Shown here: positions 41,585-52,799 of the stretch, in pieces
Layout: every line of letters starts with the position of its first letter
Position numbering within the stretch: the stretch's first letter is position 1
DNA from: Meghimatium bilineatum
Lineage: Eukaryota > Mollusca > Gastropoda > Stylommatophora > Philomycidae
Reading direction: 5' to 3'
Length of the DNA: 64,000 nt
Assembly: GCA_034231615.1 (NCBI GenBank)
Contig: CM067312.1
Coordinates: forward strand, 3,637,001 to 3,701,000
Notes under the pieces: model-generated
What the model saw: only the letters and a program-made list of their open reading frames with translations
The model's database searches: none
Told to the model about the DNA's origin: nothing
Position numbers and translations under genes: made by a program

Positions 41585-44500
41585 TCTTCTTCTTCATCGT
41601 TCTTCAGTCAGATATCAGGTTACAGCACCAATAGCTTGAATGAATTGTGTGATTCGCTTCAGGTCATCCATGGAACCCCTCAAGTCTGGAAGCAGTGCCG
41701 TCTCAGTAGGCCATATTTTCTCCCTCTCTTCTTGGTAGAGTTGACAGGTATGAAGAATGTGTTCTGCAGTCTATGGGCTCAGTCCACAGTTGCAAAGGTC
41801 TGTCTCACCAATCTTCAGCTTTCGGAACATGTGACTTCTCAGTCTGTTGTGACCAGTTCGTAGTCTGAAAATGATGGTTTGTTCCTTGCATGACATTTGG
41901 TGGTAGGGGTCATTTGGTTCTGCAGTTGGGTGCATTTGCTTCCACTTTTTCTTATATTCTGCTTTTAACATAGTCTTACTTTTATAGTACATATTATCAT
42001 TTTATATTTGTTCCAGTGATCCCCCTTTCCTTGCCAGGAGATCAGCTTTTTCATTTCCAGGTATGCCACAGTGACCTGGGATCCACTGCAGTACTGTTTC
42101 TTTGGTGGTACTGCTGAGGTGTAGTAAGCAGGCCGTAAGTTCATTCATGCTCGTGTTCTTTGGATCTTTCAATGCCTGCAATACTGACTTTGCATCCGTT
42201 AGAAATACTACATGTCTGTTGTGACTCGGTAAGCAATTCATGAGCATTTTGGCTGCCTCTATTATGGCTTCCATTTCTGCTTTGAAATTTGTGGAATGTT
42301 TGCCTGTGGGTATGGATTTCTCTATTTCTTTTCCATCTGGTGTTAATATATACATATTCCTGATCCTCCATCTAATACTGCCTCTTTCGCTGATCCATCT
42401 GTATATACATGTGTCCATATATCCTTTGGGTATGCTTTCTGTATGTGATTCTTAGTTGTCTCCTTTAGTACTTGTATAGTAGTTTCTGTTTTCGAAATAA
42501 TGCTTGGTATATTGTCCATAATTCTTGGGAAGTTTTTCCTGTCCCATGTTGGGTATGTGTTAAAGGTGTTTAGTGGTTTTAGGTTTTTTAGGTATGTATC
42601 TGTGAGTGATTTCTGGAGCTGTTTAGCGGAGTGTAAAAAGCTACCTCTTTTGAGTCGCTCTTTTGTAGGTCTGCTTAGTCTTTGGTTCATTTGATGACTC
42701 TCCAAACATTTGAACTTTGCATACAGTGTGAGGATTTTTTCATTTCTTCTTTCTTCCATTGATGGCAAACCTGTGCATGTTTCCATTTCTGTGATTGGGG
42801 TAGTATTCATACCTACTGTTATAATTCTGAGATTGCGGTTTTGTATCTTTGATATCTTTTGATTGTTACTCTTGGCTGCAGTCCCCCATGCTGACATTCC
42901 ATATTCCGAAGCTGGTATTACATAACCTGTATATGCTCTACTTAGGGTTTTTCCATTTGCACCACAATCTGTTCCAGCCAATTTTTTAAGGAGTGCTGTT
43001 CTCATTGCACCTTTTGTTTGGCACTTGTCTATGTGCTGTTTCCATGTAAGTCTTGGATCAAAAGTGACTCCAAGGTATGTAGGTGTCTCATCTTTTGGCA
43101 ATGTTTGACCATTTATGGTTAGTAGGATTTTTCTGTGGTTTGGTGGACATGCTGAAGATGGTATAGGTAGTTTTTTGGGCATTGATAGACATGGCCCATT
43201 GGTCTGTCCACTTGGCCAAATTGTCCATAGTTTCTTGCAACCTTATTTTTGTTGTGCCAACGCTCTCTTCACTGCACCATATCGCCAAATCGTCTGCATA
43301 CATTGCAGCATATACTTTACGCGAGAGAATTTTGTCAATGTCATTCATGAATATAAGGAATAGAGTGGGGGATAGAACACCTCCCTGTGGTACTCCATGC
43401 TTAAATAGTTTCTTTCTGCTGTGCTTCATTTCAAGCTTCACTGCTGCTTTTCAGTTGTGCCGGTATTATTTTATCCAGTAATACATGCACCCTGTCACTT
43501 TGTTTTGTTGTAGTTTAAGGAGGAGTCCATCTTTCCATACACAATCAAAGGCTTTTTCCATATCTACCCACACCACTGATGTCTGCTTTTTTTCCTGGAA
43601 AGCATCCTCTACTTCCTGGGCAATTAGTGTAATCTGGTCTTCAGTTGATCTACACTTTCTGAAGCCAGCTTGCTGATTTAGCAGGATTTTATTTTTTTCT
43701 AGGAACCACATCATTCTTTTGTTTACCAGGCGCTCCATTAATTTGCAAACACAGCTGGTCAGACTTATTGGGCGATAGCTGTCCACCTTATTTTTTGGCT
43801 TGCCTTTCTTGTGGATGGGTAACATTATGGCAGTTTTCCACACCTATGGCACTAGACCTCTATCGCAACAGTTGTTAAAGTTTTTTATTAATTTCTTTTT
43901 TGCTGATGGTCCGATGTGAATTAGCAGTTCATTTGGTATGTCATCAGGGCCAGGTGATTTCCTAAGTTTTAATACTGCTAGTTCTTCATTTAGTTCATTA
44001 ATCGTGAATGGAATATTCATGACATCTTGTTTATCTTTGCTGATCTCTTTTTCGATATTCCGTAGTTCTTTTCTTACTTCTCTTCTTCTATTTTCATCGA
44101 CTTTGTGGCAGGCAGTACTTTGGTAATGCTGTATAAAGTGATTTGCAGCCTTCTTTCCTGTGAGTACATCTCCACTATTCTCTATAGCTACTGGTGCTGT
44201 TTTGTTATCTTCGTTGTTGAGCATTTTTGTTATTTTCCATAGCTTTCTTCCCTCTTTGTCGAAGTTTAAATTTTCTGTTTTTTCATGCCAGCTTTTCCTT
44301 GTGTTTGTAATTGTCGTTTTTCTTAGTTTGGCTACAGCAGCTTTAAGTGATATGTTGTTTTCTGTGGATGGGCTTTTTTCTGCTGTGTCTCTGGCCTTTG
44401 ACACTTCTTTCTCCAACTCATCGAGTTCATCAGACCAGTACGGTTTGTAATTTTTCCTAGTACCTCTTGGTATGGTTTGCTTGGCTGCTTGAAGAAGTGC

Positions 44501-46142
44501 AGAAGCCAGGAGTTGGGCAGTTTTGTTCACGTTTTTAATCCTTGGATTTAAGGTTTTTGTGAATTTGTCTGTCAGGTCAGCATACTTACTCCAGTTTGCT
44601 TTCTTGAAGTTCCATCTGGGTGTGGTTGTAGGGCCAGCAGGGGTATGGTTAATGTCAATGGTGAGTTTGATGGGGAGTTGGTCACTTCCACCAAGCTGCT
44701 CCAGCACTTCCCTGTATGTTATTTTCGCTAAGGTGTCTGTTGCAAAGGCTAGGTCAGGGGTTGAGGTGGTGTGCCATCTTCTAGAGTAGAAAGTTGGGTG
44801 GTCTTCAGGTTCATTAAGCAGTTGAAGTTTCACCTCACACTGCCAGTCTTCCACTTCTTCTCCTCTAGTATCTTGTTCTGTATATCCCCAACTCTGTGAG
44901 TGGCTATTGAAGTCACCAATCACAAGACAGTTATCTTTTTCTGTGTTAATTGTGTGTAGAGATAGGCTCTTGTCTTGTGGACAGTAATAGTTATATACTG
45001 TGATCTCTTTAGTTGGAAGGGTTAGACAGGTTCCAATGATTTCAGCCTGTTCTTCTGTGTTTACTCGAATTTCAGAGGCAACGATATTGTTTTTCACAAG
45101 TATAAGAACTCCTCCTTTATGTCTTTTTTCTCTATCGTTCCGAAATGTTTGGTATCCTCAGATGTTGAATCTATTGTTGTTTGTGTACACACCCTCTGCA
45201 TTCCATGGCAATATTTTTAAGTGCTTATTTTTGTCTTTGTCTGTATCATGATCTATATGTGATTTTTGTGAACCAGTAGTTTTTTTCCTCTGATCTCTTT
45301 TCCTGGCTCCACAAATTGAGACAGAGGTACCACCAGTCGCTGAGGGTGGGCTCCTTCGAGGCTTAGAGCCCGGAATTTCATCCGCCTGACAGGATTCCAC
45401 AGATGAAGCACCAAAACGAATCATCTGTAACCTTTTATTTGACATGTGAAGTCATTGCGTGACACTGTGGTTTTCAGCCTTGGCTAGACTATTTTGTACC
45501 TTTCGGTCCAGTGTCTCCATCTTTCATCTTACTTTTGAGTCAGGATGTGTTTCCCTAGCCCTTATCCATCCAAGGATTGTCCACAGGACAGTGGAGGTTT
45601 CATTTTGGAGTTTTCCTTCTCCTAGACAGCGTGCCTAACAGGGTTAACGAGCACTATCTGCCCGGGGTTCTGAGGTAGAGTTCCCCTCTCCTAGGATAAT
45701 TTTTTTGTTGCCAGGTATTCATTATCCTCCTCTGTGGTTTATTTCTTGTAATCTAAGACACCTCTCGCTCAGGGAAGGTCATTTAAGAACATTGCTCTCT
45801 CTTGTTCTAATATCTATAATTCCCCATTTACCCTACCCAACCCTCTAACCCTACCTAACTACCCCCTCCCCTCCCCCCCTGGCACAATCCTGGAGTGGGG
45901 TCAGTGAGCCCACTCCAGCAACCTGAGCTTATAGCGGCTCATACTCGCTTTGATGCTGCCAGTCAATGGACATATGGGGTATTTCAGTGGGGATATCAGC
46001 GCTGCCTGATATCCCACCCCGTCCTCATGGTCAGCGACACCGTTTGGTCAGCGGCTGTTTATTTGCCCAGAGGGTTATTCACAGCTGGCCTCAAGAGGCT
46101 TTTCCACTAAAGCTCCTGGTAGGGGTCGGTATCCCCGCAGTG
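41585..46142 (-). mobile_element. LINE family f, 4.56 kb, both ends present
   Basis: Complete length element of the I group (endonuclease, reverse transcriptase, RNase H). The 12-bp target duplication TTTTTCCAATCT flanks it (41573-41584 and 46143-46154). Minus strand: 5' leader of about 700 bp starting CACTGCGGGGATACCGACCC with GC-rich text, then one long frame and a 3' end GAACGATGAAGAAGAAGA. No gag-like first frame is seen: only about 697 bp precede the ATG at 45445. C-rich, T-rich plus-strand frames over it are shadows. Confidence 0.95.
41615..45445 (-). pseudogene. LINE-f polyprotein frame (endonuclease, RT, RNase H)
   Basis: From ATG at 45445: a basic, Ser-rich start of about 75 residues, then endonuclease LKILPWNAEGV, GDFNSHSQSWG (near 44910) and SDQLPIKLTID; RT with SPGPDDIPNELL, YRPISLTS, QAGFRKCRSTEDQ, FDCVWKDGLL, GVPQGGVLSPTLF, MYADDLAIW (near 43290) and TYLGVTFDPRLTW; RNase H with HVYTDGSAKEA, NFKAEMEAIIEA, FLTDAKSVLQAL and IPGHCGIPGNEKAD; then RLRTGHNRLRSH and CNCG; end QFIQAIGAVT, stop at 41615. 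In-frame stops at 45158 (TGA) and 43844 (TAG) fit C-to-T changes of CGA and CAG; others are at 42002 and 41771, and the frame shifts near 43450, 43130, 42380 and 41690. About eight breaks, so a moderately young dead copy. Confidence 0.9.
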
Positions 46143-46154
46143 TTTTTCCAATCT

Positions 46155-46300
46155 ATGTTCAGGACTTTTTTGTAGACATTTATTCTCAAAATTATATAGC
46201 ATTTTTTCTATGGCTTGAGTGGATTTCCAGCTTTCATATCCATATGTTAGTACAGGGATCATGCAGTTGAAAATTTTGATCTTAATTGTTAGGTTAATTA
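46155..46300 (-). mobile_element. LINE family i, 5' part of the interrupted copy
   Basis: Minus strand: IKIFNCMIPVLTYGYESWKS, TQAIEKMLYNFENKCLQKS, then AACATAGATTGGAAAAA. Joined to 41572 downward it gives the same order as the copy at 9765-10235, so the two were one copy before LINE-f inserted. Confidence 0.8.
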
Positions 46301-46736
46301 CAATGTTAATAGAATAATTACAATGTTAACAACATCGTAATAGACATATGAAATATTGTATTCATGCTATGTTACTCAAAACACTATATGAACAAGCAGG
46401 AATCTATCTAAGTTACCATTTAACTCAATATGTGCTGGAACTGATGGAGTTTCTCCATGCAGATCAATCTGTTTAGCTTTGTTTCGTTTCGAAAGAATCT
46501 CCCATAAGCTTTTTGATTTCTTTCTGTGCACCATGTGAAAAAATTATGTGCAAAAGCAATGATCACATCTAGCAAAATAAAACAGAGAATGTGAATGGAA
46601 AACTATGACAACAGAATATACAAAATATGTAATGACAAAGTTACATCTAGTTTCAGCCTGCATGTGGCAAATATTGATAGAAAATGTGCAATTGACATAA
46701 GAAAAGAAATGACAGAATACACAAAATGTACAATAG
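46301..46736. other. Unassigned
   Basis: Nothing recognised. Confidence 0.35.
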
Positions 46737-47148
46737 GTGGTAAAAATTATACAAGGTGGTAAAGTTATACAAGGTCATAAAGTTATTCAAGGTGGTAAAA
46801 TTATACAAGGTGGTAAAATTATACAAGGTGGTAAAATTATACAAGGTGGTAAAATTATACCAGGTGTAAAAGTTATATTAACATGGTGGCAAAGTTATAT
46901 GAACATGGTGGTAAGTTACCCAAGGTGGTAAAGTTATACTAATAAGGTGGTAAAGTTTAACAGGGTATAACAAGCTGGTAAAGTTATATTAACGAGGTGG
47001 TAAAGTTATACTAACATAGTGATAAAGGTATGCAAGGTGGTAAAGTTATACAAATAAGGTGGTAAAATTTAACAAGGTATAACAAAGTGGTAAAGTTATA
47101 CTAACAAGATGATAAAGTTATACTAACATGGTGGTAAAGTTATACTAA
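46737..47148. repeat. Minisatellite, 18-bp core, variable spacing
   Basis: Core GGTGGTAAAGTTATACAA; in the left part regular 18-bp units, in the right part longer units with ACTAACATGGTGG or TTTAACAAGGTATAACAA. Confidence 0.9.
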
Positions 47149-47205
47149 ATTGACAGAATGTCAACAGTTGTGACAAAATACAGAATTATAAAGAGAAATA
47201 ATAAA

Positions 47206-47318
47206 CTAAATCTCCTGACATAGTTAACTCTCCTGACATAGTTAAATCTCCTGACATAGTTAAATCTCCTGATATAGTTAAATCTCCTGACAAAGTTAAA
47301 TCTCCAGACATAGTTATT
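47206..47318. repeat. 18-bp minisatellite, 6 copies
   Basis: Unit CTCCTGACATAGTTAAAT, 18 bp. A (GTATT)-like run follows at 47318-47335. Confidence 0.9.
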
Positions 47319-47335
47319 GTATTGTATTGTATTAT

Positions 47336-47984
47336 TCTGAGTCCACTCAGAATATTTTCTAAAGTGTGAATCATGGTCTCTCTCGAGACAGCGCAGGATT
47401 GGTGTAAAGATCAAAACATCCCGTAAATAGAAACAGAATAGACATCCGAAGAGACTGAAAAATCTGAATTGAACTGGAACTGTTGGACTCTAAATTCTGA
47501 TGGATTTATTGAGACGGGGATCGAAGTACCAACGTACTTGTCCGGTGTTCTTTGATGATAACTAGCCTGTAGTCATATCTATTCAACTCATAATTCAATC
47601 AAATAAATTATTTGCAAAAGCACTTTAGATTACTAGTAAAAGTGTGGCAGAAATAATAGGACAACTGTGTTGTGGGGTTCTCATCATCATCATGTGTTTT
47701 GTCGAGTGGCATAGGCAATCATTGATCTCCACAAGATTCTATCTGCAGTAATTGGTATTATTTCTACTGCTGACTTTTTAACATGACAAACTATCCAGTA
47801 TCTTCTCTCTTTACTGTTCTGTCTCTTTCTTTAGGGAGAGGGCGGGATGGGGATCCTGAGCCCCTTTGAGATTATGAATTTGCTGATCTCTGTTACGTAG
47901 TTCTGTGTCACAAAATTCCATTGAAGTAGGATGTTACAAGGATGTCTACCATGTAATGAAAATGTCACTTTGTTCTAGACCTGT
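47336..47984. other. Unassigned
   Basis: A (CAT)n tract near 47680-47692 may mark a LINE 3' tail on the minus strand. No gene. Confidence 0.35.
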
Positions 47985-48177
47985 TATCCTTGGAGTTTAG
48001 CATATTTATCCTTAGATTTTAGCATATTTATCTTTGGAGTTTAACATTGTTTAGCATATTTATCCTTGGAGTTTAGCATTGGAGTTAAGCAAATTTATCC
48101 TTTGTCGTTTGGCATATTTATCCTTGGAGTTTATCATATTTATTCTTGGAGTTTAGCATATTTATCCCTGGAGTTTA
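47985..48177. repeat. Minisatellite, about 22-bp unit
   Basis: Unit CATATTTATCCTTGGAGTTT AG with skipped or merged copies (AACATTG, GTCGTTTGG). Confidence 0.85.
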
Positions 48178-48188
48178 GCATATTTAAT

Positions 48189-48466
48189 GCCCATGTGTTG
48201 CCATGGTCTAAAAGGGGAGCAAAGAATAGCAACAGTATTTACAGTCCATGCATGTGTAAGAGCTGACTAAGGAAGTTATATGGTGGAGTTGGCTGTCCCA
48301 TTCCATATAGGTTCAAAGTGAACCAAAATTTATGGTAAAGTCAGATATGTGAGGCAATAAAGCTGCAGATATCGCAGCTAAGCTGTAAACCATGATACAA
48401 CTCATTCTGTTCTCCGGACTACATCTGGCAAATCTGCATGACTTTAAGAACAATGTGGAGAAGAAG
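48189..48466 (+). mobile_element. SINE-A copy with target duplication
   Basis: Starts GCCCATGTGTTGCCATGG, includes CCATGCATGTGTAAGAGC, GGAGTTGGCTGTCCCATTCC, GCAGATATCGCAGCTAAGCT, TTCTCCGGACTACATC, and ends GTGGAGAAGAAG. Flanked by the 11-bp GCATATTTAAT (48178-48188 and 48466-48476), the left copy being the edge of the minisatellite. These flanks set the true ends of SINE-A. Confidence 0.9.
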
Positions 48467-48489
48467 CATATTTAATTTATTATCGTCAT

Positions 48490-48620
48490 TCATTCTCAAA
48501 CTCCTGCTGGCTAGCAGAATGTAGTTCAGAGAATGGAATGTGTTACAGTTTGCAGATGTAATAAAATGTCTGTACATTTCAGCCCAATATATCTAACTTG
48601 TATCTAACATCTAATGCTAA
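48490..48620 (-). mobile_element. SINE 3' part
   Basis: Reverse complement: ATTCTCAAACTCCTGCTGG, AGCAGAATGTAGTTCAGAGA, then diverged SINE-A-like text TTTCAGCCCAATATATC. Confidence 0.6.
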
Positions 48621-48639
48621 GAATACCATGGTCTGCCAG

Positions 48640-48935
48640 AAAAACTAATGTAGAGGTGTTGAAAGAGTCAAATGCAAAACAGACCTTAATCAACAATATA
48701 AGAAAAAGGCAATCTTCTTTTTTGGTCACTTCATGAGACAGGCAGGTTTAGAGAACATAGTCACAACAGGCATAATTGAAGGCAACAGAGACAGAGGGCG
48801 ACAACATGAGAAAATATTAGAATGTTTGACAGCCTGGCACGGCAAGGAAACAACAACGACCTTGATACATAATATTGTGGACAGAGAGTTGTGGAGAGTC
48901 ATGACCGCCTATGCCAGCCAGCATGGCACCTGATG
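48640..48935 (+). mobile_element. LINE family k, C-terminus
   Basis: SFFGHFMRQAGLENIVTTGI, EGNRDRGRQHEKILECLTAW, LIHNIVDRELWRVMTAYASQ, HGT, stop at 48931-48933, then a (GAT)n tail. 5'-truncated, last 75 codons open. Confidence 0.85.
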
Positions 48936-49227
48936 ATGATGATGACATCTAGTTTCAGCATAACATATTTTTGTCACTAACAAAAATTGTACAGGTTGAA
49001 GCAGAAAACAAATACTATACCAAACCTACTTAGTCACCTCTTATGATATGTAAGTTAGGTCACAGTGGTACCATTCTTATCTTTACTTATGGGCTTGACA
49101 ACACACTGTTTACAATCCCGCAGGTAAGAAGAGGTTTAGGGGTTATAAGTTTTAGCACAAGGAACCCCCACGTTGAGGCCAACTCCTTGAAGTGGAGATG
49201 GGGGCTTAGTCCAGCCCGGAAACTAAG
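48936..49227. other. Unassigned
   Basis: Nothing recognised. Confidence 0.35.
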
Positions 49228-49363
49228 ATTGGTTGAGACATCACCTACATCAGGCAGGACCACAGTCCTGGCTCAAGCAAGGACAGGTGCTGAAGATTGG
49301 TTGAGACATCACCTACATCAGGCAGGACCACAGTCCTGGCTCAAGCGAGGACAGGTGCTGAAG
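49228..49363. repeat. 68-bp direct duplication
   Basis: Two adjacent copies of GATTGGTTGAGACATCACCT ... GGACAGGTGCTGAA differing at one base (GCAAGG / GCGAGG). Very recent. Confidence 0.95.
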
Positions 49364-49737
49364 GAGATACCAGGCAGAGAGGAGCACCAGCAACATTGGT
49401 ATCACACAACATGAAAAGACAAACCATGTCTTTACAACAACATTTCTGTTTACAATTATTAATTTTCATGAGATTGTTGCAACATTTTTTGGAAAACTGT
49501 TGGGGAGAGGGGGAAGGTTGTGTGTTTACTACCTTTGACTAAATTCATAGTTGAAAATGAGTGAATGACCTTTGTTTTTTAGTTTAACTCCCTCCCCCGT
49601 ACTGACGATGTATCTATGGCTCTTACTGATAATAATGGTTTCAAACCTCCAGTTTTGAAGAGTTACCGGTAGTATGTATGCAAAATGTTTCTGGTGTAAT
49701 TCTGAAAAGTCATCTACAGCTGTACAACTCAAACTTT
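49364..49737. other. Unassigned
   Basis: Nothing recognised. Confidence 0.35.
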
Positions 49738-50049
49738 GTGAGACCAGGCCTGGTAAAAAAAATGTTTTATAAGACCAGGCCTGGTAAAAAAAATGTTTTA
49801 TAAGACCAGGGCTGGTATAAACAAATGTTTTATAAGACCAGGCCTGGTAAAAAAAATGTTTTATAAGACCAGGGCTGGTATAAACAAATGTTTTATAAGA
49901 CCAGGGCTGGTATAAACAAATGTTTTATAAGACCAGGGCTGGTATAAACAAATGTTTTATAAGACCAGGGCTGGTATAAAGAAATGTTTTATAAGACCAG
50001 GGCTGGTATAAACAAATGTTTTATAAGACCAGGGCTGGTATAAACAAAT
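49738..50049. repeat. 32-bp minisatellite, about 10 copies
   Basis: Unit TTTTATAAGACCAGGGCTGG TATAAACAAATG. Two unit types, with GGCCTGGTAAAAAAAATG and with GGGCTGGTATAAACAAATG; the first type fills the left end, the second the right. Confidence 0.95.
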
Positions 50050-50204
50050 TCTATTATACTCATAAAGAACTTTACAATTCAAAGATAAGCTCTGGAGGCT
50101 TGGTAGACATGTTGACACAGCCCGGTGGGTTGAGAAGCACAGCAGTTCCCCACCTCCTACAATAATCTCAATAATTCCTGTAACATTACTGATCATCATC
50201 ATGT

Positions 50205-50530
50205 GACATGTTCTTTCCAGAACGTAGTCTTCTTTAAGGACCTTCTGAAAACCTCATGATCTTGGGCAAGTTGACTTGTCCCCTCTAGGGACATGTTTAA
50301 ACAGTCAGATATATCATTTGTCCATTTTCGTCTTGGGTGGCCTCTTCCTCTGCTGCCATTTACTCTGCCTTCTGCTATTAGTCTTTCCATGCTGTTATAT
50401 CTCTTTAGATGACCAAATTCAACTTTCTTGTTATGATGTTATTTAGGAGCCAACCCTCATCGACGTTTAATGATTGTAATATTTCTTTGTTTGTCTTTTT
50501 TTTGCTGTCCATGGTATATGCAAAATTTTT
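50205..50530 (-). mobile_element. LINE family b, C-terminus
   Basis: Minus strand: NVDEGWLLNNIITRKLN, then EGRVNGSRGRGHPRRKWTND, ISDCLNMSLEGTSQLAQDHE, KKTTFWKEHVT, stop, tail with (GAT)n. Parallels 14270-14535. One frame change near 50390. Confidence 0.85.
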
Positions 50531-51351
50531 CTGTAGCTTTACAGATATCAAACTAAATTGATTATTATATAAGATGCATTCTGCAAGACATGATGCACCC
50601 TAGAGAGATAAAAATTAGCCAGTTCTTCAAAACAGAGTAGACTATCCTTAATCGTTAATGAAGAACATAAAATCTAGATCAAACAGTTCATGTTGTACAG
50701 TGACACATTAGTTTTTCAGATCTTGGTAAGCAGAGATGAACAAGTTGTGTTGGCTTGCTAGACTAATGAGAGCTGCGTCTCATTCTTCCTATGGAATGAG
50801 GCCAATAACCATTTATTTTTAAATACTCCTTTGAAGTTCTAAAGAAGTCAAAGCTTGGCATGGGGGGTGGGGCAACATTTTATTTAGCTAGTAACATTAT
50901 AGATTTGGCGTAATAATTTCCTTCTTCTCATTGTTTAGTATTATATTTTACAGATTGGCTCAGATAGCTTGTGAGTTGGTATTTTCTGTTCTCAATGGCT
51001 AGTGTATAATATGTAATCAGACTTATAAGCCAGTATAAATAACTTAGAAGATCAAAGTTGGCATGCAAGCTATATTTTGTCTACATTTGCACTAAAGGAT
51101 TGTGTTGCACCGAACAAATGTTAGGACATGAACCATCCTAGTTGGATAGGAATTAATATTTTTTCAAAAGCAGAGTAAACAATCTTTAAATCATGAATGA
51201 AAAACCTATAATCTAGATTTATCAGCAAAAATGGCAGAAAAACCTAAAAGTAATAGCATTAGTTATATAAAGACAAAGCAAACATTTGGAGTAACACATG
51301 AAAAAAGCCGCAACAATAAATCTAGAAACAAACACTTAATTTAAAAAATGC

Positions 51352-51395
<44 letters not shown>

Positions 51396-51834
51396 CATCA
51401 ATATTGAGTGTTAGGTTATTACTGTGAATGAAAACAGAAGTAAAATACAAGTAAAACACAAGTAAAATACAAGTAAAATACACATTTAATGCAAGAACAA
51501 AAATTAATTTTTCAAATATTACATTATGTTGTATTTTTGTGTGTGTGTGGGATGATAATGAAATAATCCATTTCGCTGAAAGCTGTAGTTTGTTGTTGAC
51601 CTATCATAAGTGATGATGACTTTTTTGTTACATCCACTTTTGAAATTCAGTTAGAGTTTTGTCTTTGACTATGAGTTCATAGATGGTTAATAAACCCTAT
51701 TCTGGTTGAAAATGTCCTTGGACAGCTAGGTCATTGGATGACCACTGTAGATGGTACAGAGTGTTTGTAAAGCCTAACTACATTTTGTAAGTAGAACAAA
51801 TAGGACATCACCATAGAAAGTTCAAAAAAGACAT
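50531..51834. other. Unassigned, with a diverged duplication and (AAT)n
   Basis: About 110 bp at 50585-50700 (AAGACATGATGCACCCTAG, AAACAGAGTAGACTATC) recur in diverged form at 51120-51230. A (AAT)n run of about 14 units is at 51351-51394. No gene. Confidence 0.5.
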
Positions 51835-51837
51835 TAA

Positions 51838-52789
51838 CCCCTTAGCTGCACTGAGTAAAAAGCATAAGTCGTATCTACAGTGCGAGGAAATTTCAAGGGC
51901 TGTTAAATATTTTTCCTCTAACCAATTTGCCCACTACATTCTCACGTTAAAGAATTGGAATGTAAGCCTATTATTATTGTAGGCATATACATTAGGCCTA
52001 TACTCTAACTTATAAATTTTTGAATAATGTTTCTTTATATTATGTAGGAGATGTGAAAACCTTAATATACATTAGTCTCGCAAAATAAACATTATGTAAA
52101 ACTAATAGACCTAATCATAATAACCCGTTTTATTTCGGATGCAAAGTTTTTCCTACCAGTAATATGCTTCTCAGCATATTTATTTGTCACATCATAAATA
52201 TCTTGTATAATAGTATCATGTCATACACATTCAAAGATTCTGAAAACGTTTGCATGATCAATGTTTTGAATCTTAAACTATTATTGACAGAAGACAAAAA
52301 TGTTTACCTTACCCCGTATCACGAATTTGAAACACATGGTCTACATAAAACTGAATCTAATTCTATATCCTCCAAATCACGAATACTATCACAAATCAAA
52401 TTAACACTTTCTAAATCACTTTCTAAATTAGATAAACTAATGCTAGAACTATCAGAAAAACTTTATTTCAAAAGCTCATAAATCTCTGATTCACTGAGTT
52501 TTCGCTTCGACATATTTGTAGGCCTAGATATTGTGGCTAGAGAAAAAAATTACTGCTCTGTCCACTGACAAAATTTGAAATGAAACTTACACGCATGCCC
52601 AATTTCAAAGTCTTGATTTGGAATTGACCTGTAGATAGCTTGGACTAGCCAATAAGAGTATTTTATAACATTGAGGTTCTTTCAGGGGAAAAATATATGC
52701 ATACTTAAACAAGCACACCTTAAGGAGATTTCCGTAACACAGTAGACACTTTTATTCGTATCCTAAAGGCTGCTTCCGCAGGGAACGGG
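51838..52789 (-). mobile_element. piggyBac remnant with transposase start
   Basis: TTAA flanks (51834-51837, 52790-52793); the ends CCCCTTAGCTGC and GCAGGGAACGGG (reverse CCCGTTCCCTGC) are weak inverted repeats. On the minus strand ATG at 52513 opens MSKRKLSESEIYELLK, stop, SFSDSSSISLSNLESDLESV, LEDIELDSVLCRPCVSNS: the usual Ser- and acid-rich N-terminus of piggyBac transposases. The catalytic DDD part is absent, so this is an internally deleted copy. Confidence 0.75.
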
Positions 52790-52799
52790 TTAATATAGT

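Noticed and set aside
43938-45251. Plus-strand frames of 62-99 codons
   Set aside because: Shadows of the LINE-f frame on the minus strand; the same applies to 25-27 kb and 63.2-63.9 kb.
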